Positions 7,163 to 17,600 of a stretch of DNA of 64,000 bases are shown here, piece by piece (position 1 is the first letter of the stretch; every line of letters starts with the position of its first letter). A program made the translations under genes and the position numbers. The stretch is taken from positions 62,001-126,000 of the forward strand of contig NZ_JACVVP010000006.1 of NCBI RefSeq assembly GCF_014534745.1. The letters are read 5' to 3'. Under the pieces are notes generated by a model. It was not told the origin of the DNA. It searched no databases and saw only the letters and a program-made list of their open reading frames with translations. Source of the stretch: Flammeovirga sp. EKP202. Its GTDB lineage: Bacteria; Bacteroidota; Bacteroidia; Cytophagales; Flammeovirgaceae.

Positions 7163-9448
7163 ATGTCACAATCTCTGCACGAAAAAGCATCTAATATTCT
7201 AGCAATGGTAATGGAGCTAGAAAAGGAAGAAGCAGTAAAGGTTATTCATGAACAGTGTCAAGATGATCAAGAGCTTCTGCAGGAAGTCATAAGTCTCTAT
7301 CAGGAATTTACCACTTATACACCCCAAAAGAAGGAATCATCTCATCAGTCACATATACAACCCAATAAAGAGGATCAAACCACATCTCTGTACGGGAAAA
7401 TTTCTAATCACTTACTGAAGAATAAGAACTCCCGTTTGATTGTAATCTTATGTGGCCTTGTTATATTACTGGTTGTCGGTTTTTGGGTTAGAAAATCTAT
7501 TTATTATGGTGTTTTTAATCAAGAAATTGAAGAAAAAACGGCACAAATCAATGCTACTTCTACCATTATCAATGATTGGGTGGAGAACGAAAAACGAAAA
7601 GTAAAAGAGATTGCGACTACAAAAATATTAAAGGATTTTGCTATTGAAATTGATAGTCTTCAAAGACTCGAAATTCCAGATAACGAGTATTTAGAAAAAA
7701 TTAAACCTTATAATATTACCATTAATAAATTGAAAGAGATTATGGGGTTTGACTTTATTTGTCTTCTCCATAAAAATGAATTGAAGATTACCTATAATAC
7801 TTGGAATTCAAGCACTAATGAACTTTCCCCATTGATCAATAAGTATTTGAGCAAAAAAGTTTTTGATTACCATAATGAATTAAAGAAAGGGAATACGATT
7901 TTCATACCTCCTATTCATGTCACCGAATCATTACTTGAAGAAGATTCCGTTATCAATCGTGACTCTGATTGCGCTACAGGTACACCAATCTATAACTATA
8001 AAAATGAAATTGTAGGTTATGTCTTAACAGTTACCTTAGCAAAAAATCAATTTTCAAACCTCTTTAAATCTACTGTTTACGGGCAATCATCAGAGGCATA
8101 TGCGCTAAATCAAGAAGGATTTATCATCTCTGAAAGCAGATTTACAAAAGTACTACAAGAAAAAGGATTCTTAAACTATGGCTCTTCTATCTATCACCTT
8201 CAAGGATTAAACCCAGGGGTGAATGTAATGGAAGGTGAAATACCCGAAATCGAAGTTATCAATTGGCCTTTGACTGCTACATCTTTGAAGTTTTATGAAT
8301 ACTATAACGGTATTATTCAACAAAACAGTGGTAGTATACATCATATTTATAAAGATTACCGTGGTGTGGATGTTATTGGTGTATGGAAATGGCTTGATGA
8401 TTTAGGGTTTGGTATCGTTTTGAAGGAAGATGCTGCTGATGCTTTAGTGATGATACAGAAAATGGATTGGGTACTTGGGGTATTGTATTTTATTATCTGT
8501 CTTTTGTGTTTTCTGTTGTACCATTCAAATATTAGAATTTTACGTTTTAATTCTAAAATCAAAAAACTTGGTCAGTTTGCTATCGTAGAAAAAATTGGTG
8601 AAGGTGGATTTGGGGTAGTGTATAAGGCGGAACATGCATTGATAAAAATGCCCGTTGCGATTAAACTATTAAAAAAAGAATTCAATACAGACGATAATAT
8701 AAAACGGTTTGAAAGAGAGGTTAGGGCTACTTCCACCCTTAAACACCCTAATACAATTAAAATTTATGATTATGGAATTTCTAATGAAGGAAATTTCTAT
8801 TATGTAATGGAATTCATAGAGGGCATAACACTTGGTAAAATTATAGATAGAGATGAGCAGTTCCCGATTAATAGAGCCGTTTATATATTACTCGAAGTGG
8901 CTTATAGTCTCAGAGAAGCTCATCATAAAAATCTAGTGCACCGAGATATTAAACCCATGAATATTTTATTATCCAAACAAGGTGAAGCTTATGATCAGGT
9001 AAAACTTTTGGATTTTGGGTTAGTAAAAGAACTTACTCCGGATAGTGAACAAACGGCCTTTCATAAAGTAGGAGGAACACCGCTTTATATGGCACCAGAA
9101 CGTTTGAGAGATCCAAAAAATAGTGACAGTAAAGTAGATATCTATTCTCTGGGCATTCTTGGCTTTTATATGCTTAATGGCCGATTAATGATCGAAATCC
9201 TTTCTCAAAAGGTATTATCAGGTCAAGAAATAATTGAGGCTAGAGAAATTCAAAAATTAATTGACCGTGAAGATATACCTGAAGATTTATATTCGCTCCT
9301 AGTGCAATGCATTCAATTTAATCCTGAAAAAAGAATACAGAACATTGATACTTTGATACAACATCTTGAGAAAATTGCTGCTCAAACCCCTTGGAATAAA
9401 AAACAAGCTTATGATTGGTGGAAAACCTATGATATCTACATATCATAA
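7163..9448 (+). CDS. Membrane Ser/Thr protein kinase with extracytoplasmic Cache-like sensor
   Basis: Domain order in the 761 residues: a short cytoplasmic helical segment (1-90), a first membrane helix (about 92-109), an extracytoplasmic region of about 325 residues that looks like a double-Cache sensor (the start INDWVENEKRKVKEIAT is typical), a second membrane helix (about 436-455), and a Hanks-type kinase domain (about 470-730). Kinase motifs are complete: GEGGFGVVYKAE, VAIKLL with the ATP lysine near 500, HRDIKPMNILL near 592, DFGLV near 616 and GGTPLYMAPE. The first 50 residues (EQCQDDQELLQEVISLYQEF) resemble the leader of kinases partnered with PF07638 sigma factors in Planctomycetes and Acidobacteria. 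The stop overlaps the stop of the convergent DUF3037 gene by 6 bases. It probably senses an external ligand and acts on the sigma factor encoded just upstream. Confidence 0.9.
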   Translation: MSQSLHEKASNILAMVMELEKEEAVKVIHEQCQDDQELLQEVISLYQEFTTYTPQKKESSHQSHIQPNKEDQTTSLYGKISNHLLKNKNSRLIVILCGLVILLVVGFWVRKSIYYGVFNQEIEEKTAQINATSTIINDWVENEKRKVKEIATTKILKDFAIEIDSLQRLEIPDNEYLEKIKPYNITINKLKEIMGFDFICLLHKNELKITYNTWNSSTNELSPLINKYLSKKVFDYHNELKKGNTIFIPPIHVTESLLEEDSVINRDSDCATGTPIYNYKNEIVGYVLTVTLAKNQFSNLFKSTVYGQSSEAYALNQEGFIISESRFTKVLQEKGFLNYGSSIYHLQGLNPGVNVMEGEIPEIEVINWPLTATSLKFYEYYNGIIQQNSGSIHHIYKDYRGVDVIGVWKWLDDLGFGIVLKEDAADALVMIQKMDWVLGVLYFIICLLCFLLYHSNIRILRFNSKIKKLGQFAIVEKIGEGGFGVVYKAEHALIKMPVAIKLLKKEFNTDDNIKRFEREVRATSTLKHPNTIKIYDYGISNEGNFYYVMEFIEGITLGKIIDRDEQFPINRAVYILLEVAYSLREAHHKNLVHRDIKPMNILLSKQGEAYDQVKLLDFGLVKELTPDSEQTAFHKVGGTPLYMAPERLRDPKNSDSKVDIYSLGILGFYMLNGRLMIEILSQKVLSGQEIIEAREIQKLIDREDIPEDLYSLLVQCIQFNPEKRIQNIDTLIQHLEKIAAQTPWNKKQAYDWWKTYDIYIS

Positions 9449-9832
9449 GACATATTTTTCAAAGAGTCTTTCCAGAATGACCTGAGGCTCTTCAACACAT
9501 AAACCAGGATGTACTTTTGAAGATTGAATTAAAGTAGACCTTGTAGCGGTTAACCATCGGAATCGACTTGGTAAATCTTGCTCACCAATTACACCTCCCT
9601 TTGATCCTCCTTCACAAATCAATTTCCAAGTGTTTAGGTAAGCTTCTATCTCTTGTTTTTCAATATCAATTAAGTCAAAAGCATTGAGTCTCTTTTCATT
9701 TACTTGGTATTTGAGATCAAGAAACTTTAACGGTTTACTAAACAGTATAACACCAACATTAATAAACTCCTCTCTTTCAACTTTTGGCATAAAACGGATG
9801 ACCGCATATTCATACACTTGTTTATCTTGCAT
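9443..9832 (-). CDS. DUF3037 family protein
   Basis: The 129 residues match the DUF3037 family, whose hallmark is the N-terminal YEYAVIRFMPKVEREEFINVGVILF segment at about residues 7-31. The C-terminus carries a helical EEPQVILERLFEKYVL. The function of the family is unknown. It is downstream of the HipA-like kinase gene and overlaps it by 11 bases, which means translational coupling. DUF3037 and HipA-like genes are often neighbours, so a joint role is likely. No signal peptide. Family call is fairly safe; function unknown. Confidence 0.85.
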   Translation of the reverse strand: MQDKQVYEYAVIRFMPKVEREEFINVGVILFSKPLKFLDLKYQVNEKRLNAFDLIDIEKQEIEAYLNTWKLICEGGSKGGVIGEQDLPSRFRWLTATRSTLIQSSKVHPGLCVEEPQVILERLFEKYVL

Positions 9833-10601
9833 TCTTCGCTTCTTTTGTTAGTTGATCTAAATTTGAAATTCTTGTATTCAATAAAGTAGTGTAAACTTTT
9901 TTACGTTCTTCAATACTTGCATCAATACTTGGATCTGACAACCAATCATCGGGCAACAAAGATACTATTCCTTCTATAATATCAGGTGTCAATAATTCTT
10001 TTAATTTTTCATTTGCCTCATCTAATTTCGTTGCTTTTGAAAGCAATACATGATCTTTAATCATTGGAAATGTTCTTTTCGCATGATCTTCCCAACCATT
10101 CCAGGAGTGATGAAAATAAAGACTTGCCCCATGATCAATCAACCATAACGCTTTGTTCCAATTCAATAAATTAGTGTTTCTATGTGTTCGATCAATATTA
10201 GTGATAATACTGTCTAGCAACACGACTTTTGATGCAGCTAAAGGATCAGCAATTGAGACCAAAGGATCATAAGTAATGGCTCCGCTTAAATAACTCATAC
10301 CCAAATTGAGTCCTTCACTAAATTTTAATAGATCTTGAATTTCCTCGTCTCCTTCCGACTTACTAAATGTATCTACAAGATGGATAAAAACCAATTCTGG
10401 CATATTCAAACCAATTTGACGAGCCATCTCACCACCAATGAGTTCTGCAATTAATGCCTTGACACCCTGCCCTGCTCCTCTGAATTTTATCACATAATCA
10501 AATCCATCATCAGCTTCTACAATCGCTGGAAGAGATCCTCCTTCTCTCAAGGGAGTGACATACCTCGTCATATTGACGGTTCTTATTTCATTATTATACA
10601 T
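9822..10601 (-). CDS. HipA-like kinase (HipA_2 type)
   Basis: The protein looks like a small HipA-family kinase of 259 residues, shorter than HipA toxins (about 440). Candidate kinase landmarks are the lysine in DYVIKFRG (K39), the catalytic-loop-like NIDRTHRNTNLL (D137, N142) and the metal-binding loop LIDHGASL (D156), in the right order and spacing for HipA-type kinases. There is no HipB-like DNA-binding antitoxin next to it. Its partner is instead a DUF3037 gene overlapping by 11 bases. The substrate is unknown, so calling it a toxin would go beyond the evidence. Start ATG is at 10599-10601. Confidence 0.8.
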   Translation of the reverse strand: MYNNEIRTVNMTRYVTPLREGGSLPAIVEADDGFDYVIKFRGAGQGVKALIAELIGGEMARQIGLNMPELVFIHLVDTFSKSEGDEEIQDLLKFSEGLNLGMSYLSGAITYDPLVSIADPLAASKVVLLDSIITNIDRTHRNTNLLNWNKALWLIDHGASLYFHHSWNGWEDHAKRTFPMIKDHVLLSKATKLDEANEKLKELLTPDIIEGIVSLLPDDWLSDPSIDASIEERKKVYTTLLNTRISNLDQLTKEAKNAR

Positions 10602-11000
10602 AGAATATTATAATGGGTTTATTCTCATAAAATTGATGAATAAATATAAGTAACAAAGTTGATAAAATAGTGAATAAAATACTTCTTGTATAAAGACAAA
10701 AAAGGTTGAATAAGTAAGATTTTTAGAAATCAAGAAAGTACGCAACTCCGATTACAAAATTGTTTCATTACTATCAATAAAGTTTAATAGAGCCAGCTTC
10801 ATATGATTTTAAAAAAATAACATTTATCATTTATAAAAATGAATCATGCATTCTATATTTGCACTCAGAAAGCAAACATAAATTAAGGTTAGTATAAATT
10901 ATTCACTTCAAAACTGCAATCTATTTAATTGTAATACATTTTATTACTAATCAAAATTAATGCTCTTTATTCTTTAAGTTTAAAACTAATTAAGCAAATT
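10602..11000. other. Non-coding gap upstream of beta-barrel gene
   Basis: This 399-base AT-rich gap separates the divergent HipA-like gene and beta-barrel gene, so it must hold both promoters. Apart from the -7 box listed separately I see no open frame, hairpin or repeat worth calling. Confidence 0.6.
10854..10861 (+). promoter_or_regulatory. Bacteroidota -7 box upstream of beta-barrel gene
   Basis: TATATTTG is a perfect match to TAnnTTTG, 139 bases before the ATG at 11001. No TTTG is present at the expected -33 distance, so it is a half-supported promoter giving a long leader. Confidence 0.4.
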
Positions 11001-11522
11001 ATGAAAAATCTATTTTTAACAATTTCACTTCTTCTTGTAACTATTGTATCATTTGCACAAGATGGCAGAAGTACAGGATTCATCAAAGTAACTGGCATTC
11101 TGCCGACGGAATCGGAATATCAGAACTTAGGTTTTGGTGTTGGTGCATCATATGCTCAACACTTATCAAAAGCAAATTATCTATACTTTGGACTTGATGT
11201 AAAGTATTTCACAGAAGATTTTGAAGGACAAGCCAAAAGTAAGAATTATATTATTCCTGTTACTGCTGGGTATATGTTTCAAGTCTTAGAAGGTGCTTAT
11301 GTTCGTGCTGGTGTTGGATATTCTTACCTAAGTTTCAAAATTGAAAGTGATTTTGGTGATTTCAGTGGCTCTGATTCTTTTGCTTGTTTAGATTTAGCAG
11401 CAGGATATCAGTTTGCAAATGGGATGGTTGTACATGGTTCGTTTATGCCAATCTTTGGAGAAGAAACTCTTAATGTTTTTGAGTTAGGTCTTGCCATTAA
11501 CTTAAGTCCTAAATCAATATAA
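11001..11522 (+). CDS. Small outer-membrane beta-barrel protein
   Basis: The protein starts with a signal peptide (MKNLFLTISLLLVTIVSFAQ, cleavage after the AQ). It then shows alternating hydrophobic strands rich in Gly, Tyr and Phe (GFGVGASYAQHLSKANYLYFG; VTAGYMFQVLEGAYVRAGVGYSY), ending in a strand-like ELGLAINLSP. This is the pattern of an OmpW/OmpX-sized outer-membrane beta-barrel (173 residues). It is convergent with the giant gene on the other strand and shares a terminator with it. No specific role can be read. Confidence 0.75.
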   Translation: MKNLFLTISLLLVTIVSFAQDGRSTGFIKVTGILPTESEYQNLGFGVGASYAQHLSKANYLYFGLDVKYFTEDFEGQAKSKNYIIPVTAGYMFQVLEGAYVRAGVGYSYLSFKIESDFGDFSGSDSFACLDLAAGYQFANGMVVHGSFMPIFGEETLNVFELGLAINLSPKSI

Positions 11523-11540
11523 TTGAAGTCTTATAAACAC

Positions 11541-11580
11541 AAAACACCTTGTTCGTCATCTATGTTGAACAAGGTGTTTT
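11541..11580. terminator. Bidirectional terminator between beta-barrel gene and first giant gene
   Basis: A 14-base-pair perfect stem (11541-11554 with 11567-11580) has a 12-base loop, with T-rich sequence to the right and A-rich sequence to the left. It can end both convergent transcripts. Confidence 0.85.
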
Positions 11581-11601
11581 TTATTTAATTGAAGTAAAAA
11601 T

Positions 11602-14600
11602 TTATTCTATGATTACTCTTTTTGAAATGATTGTTTCCCCAGATTTCAACCTCAATAGATAGACGCCTCTTGGTATATCATTGATTTGGATCTCTTTTAA
11701 CTGATTCTCACCAAAGGTCCATGTGTCTTCTAACACTTTATAACCTAATGTATTAAACAATCCAATCTCAACATCTCCTTTCCACGACTTCAATATTAAG
11801 TTGACTTTTTCTCCTTGAGTTGGGTTAGGATATACAGTCAAAGCAGCTACGGCATTGCCATCCTCCATATAAACTTGTTCGGGATCAAAAACTGTTTCTG
11901 TTCCATCAAAGTCTCTTTGGATAAGTCTGTAAAATGACAACTGATTCATCACTGGGTTCGTATCAATATATTCATAATCTAAACGAACACTTGAATTTCC
12001 TGCTCCTTCAATTGTAGCCAATGTACTCCAATTTTTTCCATCAATAGAACGTTGTATCTCAAAATGATCGTTGTTGACTTCAGAAGCTGTAGCCCAATCC
12101 AATATTACTTGCTGCTCCTCTGATATTGCATCAAATGAAATCAACTCAACTGGCAAGTCCGTCGCATCATCAATGGTGGCAATGGCAAGAAATTTCTCAC
12201 TGAATGATACCGTTTCCGTTTCAAAATAAGTTTCTGTATTATGTAATGGATCACCCGCCTTTTTCCATTTTGGAACACCTAAATCCAAGTCATTCCAAAT
12301 TGCTAAAATATAATTAGGGCTTCTTGTTAAAGCACTGTAGTAAGCAAAAATCTCTGCCTCACTTTCCTTCGAAAAAGGAGCATCTCCTTCATCTAAATCC
12401 GTTACTCTCCATTGGAACTCAGAAGATACATTAGCGATGCCAGTGTCAGTGTCAACGCTATCTTCTACAACAGGTTTAAGTAACTGACCATATTCCACGG
12501 TCCATGTTTTTTCAGCTGCACCCGTCACATTATTAGTATAAATAAGAGCTAAAGTTCGTAAGTCACCTTCTCCTCCTACAGGGAAAACAAAACTATCTCC
12601 CACATTTAGTTTTTTCGAGAAAGGGCCAGTGATGTAAGAGTTTCCTGTAACATCGCTTGAATTACCTAAGAACAACAATGATCCATCATCATTTCCCATA
12701 TTATTTAATACGGAATTTAACACTAAACTCGATACCTCTTTGGTATTACTTCCTGCTAAAATTACCTGTCCACTAGATTTATTAATTTCTAAATTATCAA
12801 GTGCTCTTCCGGAAGTATAGTCACCTGTAAATGTTTGGTCACCTGAAGTACCATTAAACGTTAATGTTGAACCCGAGAAAGATGCCGTTGAGGTACCATT
12901 ATCGGTGAAGTTACCTCCTATTGATAATGATGCACCTGTAGATATTGCTATTTCTGAACCAGTATTAAGAGTAATATTATTTTCGACATTCAAGCTCGAG
13001 TTTGTTACCGTTAAAATTCCCTCGGTATCAACAGTTAAGTCTCCTTTTATTATCAAACTACTTGAAGCTATATTTAATGAAGCTCCTGTACCGTTGTTTA
13101 TATCACCAACATCAACTGTAACATTACCATTTGCTGTTGTTGGTGTATTGATGGTCAATTTACCATCACTATCAACATTAATATCATTCAGAATTGAAGA
13201 TGTTGTGAGGTCAAACTCTACATTACTAATCGATAATTCTCCTGTAGAAATATTCAAACCATTACCTCCTGGAATCTCCCACTCTTGTCCTGTGCCTGTT
13301 CCAATCAATGTTAAACTACCAATTGTCAATTTATTATTATTGACCGGTGCATTCAGATTAAGAACCGGTGAATCTGCATTACCTTCTACAATTATTCCAC
13401 CACCAGAAGTAAAGAATGGTTCCCAATTTGCATTTGGCATTTGACCAACTTTGTCAGAATTCACAAAGAATTTTACTTTACCACCACCTTCAACAGCATC
13501 AAAATTGATTTGTCTATCATCAACATGAATTACCAAAGTACCTTCAATGATTGCCTTATAATAGGTCTTAAATCCTAATGTACCACTTGTTGTTGTTTCC
13601 AAATTAGTCCCTGATGGCACCTCTAAAATAGTTCCTGAAAATAGAGTTGGCGAAACTTCATCTTCCAATTTTGTATAAGTAACACCATTGTCCTTAGATA
13701 TTTCCCATTTATCAGTGGAAACATCATTCAGTACTCCATCTGTTACTCCTGAAGCTAATCTATATCTAATTATATCATCTGGAGTTGATAAAACATCTCC
13801 AGCAAAATAATCTCCTGTCACTAGACTTGTTGCTAAATCGATATCAATTCTATTATTGGCAATATCCAATGTTTTTTGAACATTTTTCTGAATTTCCGCA
13901 TCATCATTAATGATGATCCCAATGTAATCTGCTTCTGTACCGTTGATATTAGAATTATCATAATACAGTGAAATATATCTATCATCTGGAACAGTAACAT
14001 CAGCTTTTGAAAATTCAATTCTCCAATATTGATCTAATGCTTCATTATTATCTCCTTGGTTTTCAGCAACAGTGTGTCTTGTATTAATAGGTTTCACTAC
14101 AAGTTCAGCCCCATTATAATCACCAACAAGACCTACAGGAGCATAAATTCCGGAATAACCTATTGGGAGTAATTTTTCACTTGAGATCTCATCGTTTGGT
14201 AAAACAATTTTCACACCTTGAGCATTACTACTACCACTTAATTGAATCATATTATTTGCATTAAAAGCAGTAGTTGCTGTCAAGACAACGTTTGTTCCGA
14301 GATTTAAAGTAAATTGATCAATATCCAACACACCATTTGTAAATACAATCTCATCAGCTACTAGATTGAGGCTGTTTGTTAAACTAATACCTGCTGCATT
14401 ATCAATCTCCAAACGGCCCAAACTACCCGTAATGTTCATATCTTGAGCAGAAGATCCATTCATCTTTATACGTCCAGTACTTGTAGTAGAATGTGTACCA
14501 AATACTGATAATACACCTCCAACATTGATAGTTTGACCGTTGTCAGATAAAACGCCAGTGTTAATAGTTAAGTCTTCTAACACTGTAATGTCTTCACCCA

Positions 14601-17600
14601 TTGTAACTGTAGCACCATCTGTGTCAATGACCAATTTCTGAGTGGTAATAACATTACCTCCACTTATGATTTGATCATCTGTACTATTTAAAGTAATTGT
14701 AGAAGTTGAGGCGTTGATCGTTCCATCATTTGTAATATTTCCGGCACTATTAAGATCAAAGCTATTCAGGTTTAATGTTGCTGTAGAAGGTATACTCATA
14801 TCACCTATCATAGTGATATCATTGATAAGTGTTTCCACTGTAACATTAGAAAGTAGCACTAACTTTCCTATTGTATTTACAAATTCAGCATCTATTGACT
14901 CAGCTGAGGTATTTCCTAGTTCTATCACTGCATTCTCATTCACTGAGGAAGATGCGGCATCTAAAGCTATTTTTCCTGAGAAAACATTGATCTGACCTCC
15001 ACTGAAGTCAAATGTTGAAGCACTACCTAACACTTCAAATGTACCTCTTGTTGCACTATTAGGATTGCCAATTAACCCTGCATCGAAAGTACCTCCAGAT
15101 TGGGTATAAGTGACGTTAGCATCATTTGCTGCAAGATCTCTTCTTAACTCAGAACCTACAACAATTGAACCTGCAGATAATTCTATCTCACCACTTGTTG
15201 CATAAATTATTGAATTTTCATCTCCAGCATTTGCAATATTAAAATTACCACCAGAAACGGTTAACTTACCACCAAGTAAAAAGTTAGCATCATCACCAAC
15301 AACATTCACTGTCCCTTGTTGAAGTGTCAAACCTGCAGTTGTTGGCATCACCCAATTAGAACCTGATACTGCATAAGGTGTAATATTAATCGCACTATTA
15401 TTAAGCACTAATGTACCATTAGATAATGTGATCAGTTCTTCTGTAGTGACGTTTGGAAGTGAAAAGTTTGTATTAAATGTAAATGTAGAGTCTTGATTGG
15501 CTCCTTTATTCATTACAATTTTATATAATTCAGGTGTAAGGGGCGAAGAAGGATCATCAGTGTAATAGTTGTCAAATACTCCGCTTTCTGTGCCTTGAAG
15601 CTCTAGTACAACACGGTTTTCAGTAGTTGATTTTAACAAACTAAACTCAATAGCATCTTCACCACTCTCTCCTCCATCTATTTGTGGAATAGTAATATCG
15701 CCGTTCACTATCAAAGTATGTTCTACATCATCTGTACCAGTCACCAAAAATTTATTTGAAGCTGAAGCATTCGTCGATATAGTATTTTGAAGATTTAGAT
15801 TACCTGTATTCACTGTTATAGGAGTGCTAGAATTTACTTCAATTGCTGCTTCTCTAAAACCTCCAACATTAATATTATTTTCTACATTAATAGATTTATC
15901 TAAAATCAATGTTGATCCATCTACCATCAAAGATTTGAATTCTACAGGTTGACTTACACCTGCCGCAAAAGTAAATTCATTATTAAAATTACCTCCTCCC
16001 CATAGTCTAACTGAAGGGTATTTTGGGAATTCAGGTATTTCCATATCAGAATTATTACTTTGAATCATAATCTCACTTCGTGGTTCACTTAAGAAATTAT
16101 TTAAATCTTGACCATTTAATGTAGCACCCTTGTGGATTCTCAAAGAACCTACTTGTTCTACTACATCTACAGTTAAACTTCCACTTGATAATCGTATTCT
16201 TGCCAAATCGGCCGCCTCTAATGTTGCTGTCTCATCAGAATCAAATCGAATGACTGCCACTTCAATAGCAGAATTAATTACCACCCTATGACCTCTTGTT
16301 TCAGATGGGCTACCATATCTACCGTGACCTACAATAATGATATCACCTGCAGAAGGAGTTCCTTGAGTACTGAACGGGTTACCCGTGTTTTTCCAATCAG
16401 GATTTGTGGTCCATCTTGCCGTATCATTCCAATTATCATCTCTTGCAACTGATACATTTTCAACGTTAGAGCTATTTTCTGCTGTACCCCAAAAAGAATA
16501 AAATACAGTTAATTCTCCGGTAAACTTCGAAGCTGCTCCAGCAGTATAAAGTGAGTTGTAAGCAGGAACTGCATTGGTTGTGAAAATATAATCCGTTTCA
16601 GTAGCATCATTTCCATCAGTATCAACTGCTGCTGCTACTCCTAGTGATTCTCTTGATTTATTTGGAACCTGAATCTGTACTCTAGCAGGTACAAAATTCG
16701 CTTCGTCATCATTTACCGTATCTAAATCTTCCGAATTGTATTTAAAAACACCTGCCACATCCGGAATATTTGCTCCATATCCATAAGTGGTTGTTTTCCA
16801 CCAATAATTTAAAATCTCATCATCTGTACCATCTGTAGTTAACGTAGCCACACTTCCATTATTTGTTGCTAATTGTAAAAACCCATCTTCTGCTGGTTTA
16901 TTTGAAACTGTAAGCGTAGCAGGTGTAAATTTATAGGAATCAGCGACAGGTGTATCAAAATCAGAGGCCAATGGGTAATAGTAGTCTCCATCACTTGTTA
17001 CTTGATAAGTAAGACCGCCGTCTGTATAATTACCTGCTCCTACCAACATACGTTTGTCGGCTACATTATCAGCAAAATTATTGATCCCACTTCCATTTTC
17101 ATCAGAAATACCTTGTGCCCCAACTACAACTCCATATTCATTTGCTTTGATTACACCTTGTTGCCAAGTTAATTTTGAAGCGTAAATGATATTGGATAAT
17201 TCTACACCATTGGCATTATTTAACCATAAGTGAGCAATACCCACATTTGTAGTGTCTGAAATCTGAGGATCTGCCAAGTCATAACTTGAAACAATACTCT
17301 GAGATGACCCTGCCGATCCATTTATCATTAAATGACCTGCTGATGAGGCTTCTCCAATTCTTCCTTTAAAAGTCAAATCGCCTTCAACTTCTATTACATA
17401 ATTTGAATAATCGAATGTTCCTTGAGTCAAGGATAATGATGATAATACCTTTAGTCTTGTAGCACCAATTGCTGAAGCACCACTAAAATCTCTTACTTTA
17501 AAAACATCTGATGCATTTGGCAAATCAATATTTAAATGATTTATACTGTAGGCTTCATCTGTATCTCTAATATCAATATAATGATCTACTCCATCACCAT

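Noticed and set aside
9822-10601. Classical HipBA toxin-antitoxin
   Set aside because: There is no HipB-like HTH gene next to it and the kinase is much shorter than HipA; only a HipA-like kinase with DUF3037 is supported.
12905-13444. Long plus-strand open frame inside giant gene copy 1
   Set aside because: It is an opposite-strand shadow of the repetitive gene: low-complexity Pro/Val-rich translation, no start signal, and the leftward frame is continuous and conserved in the paralog.
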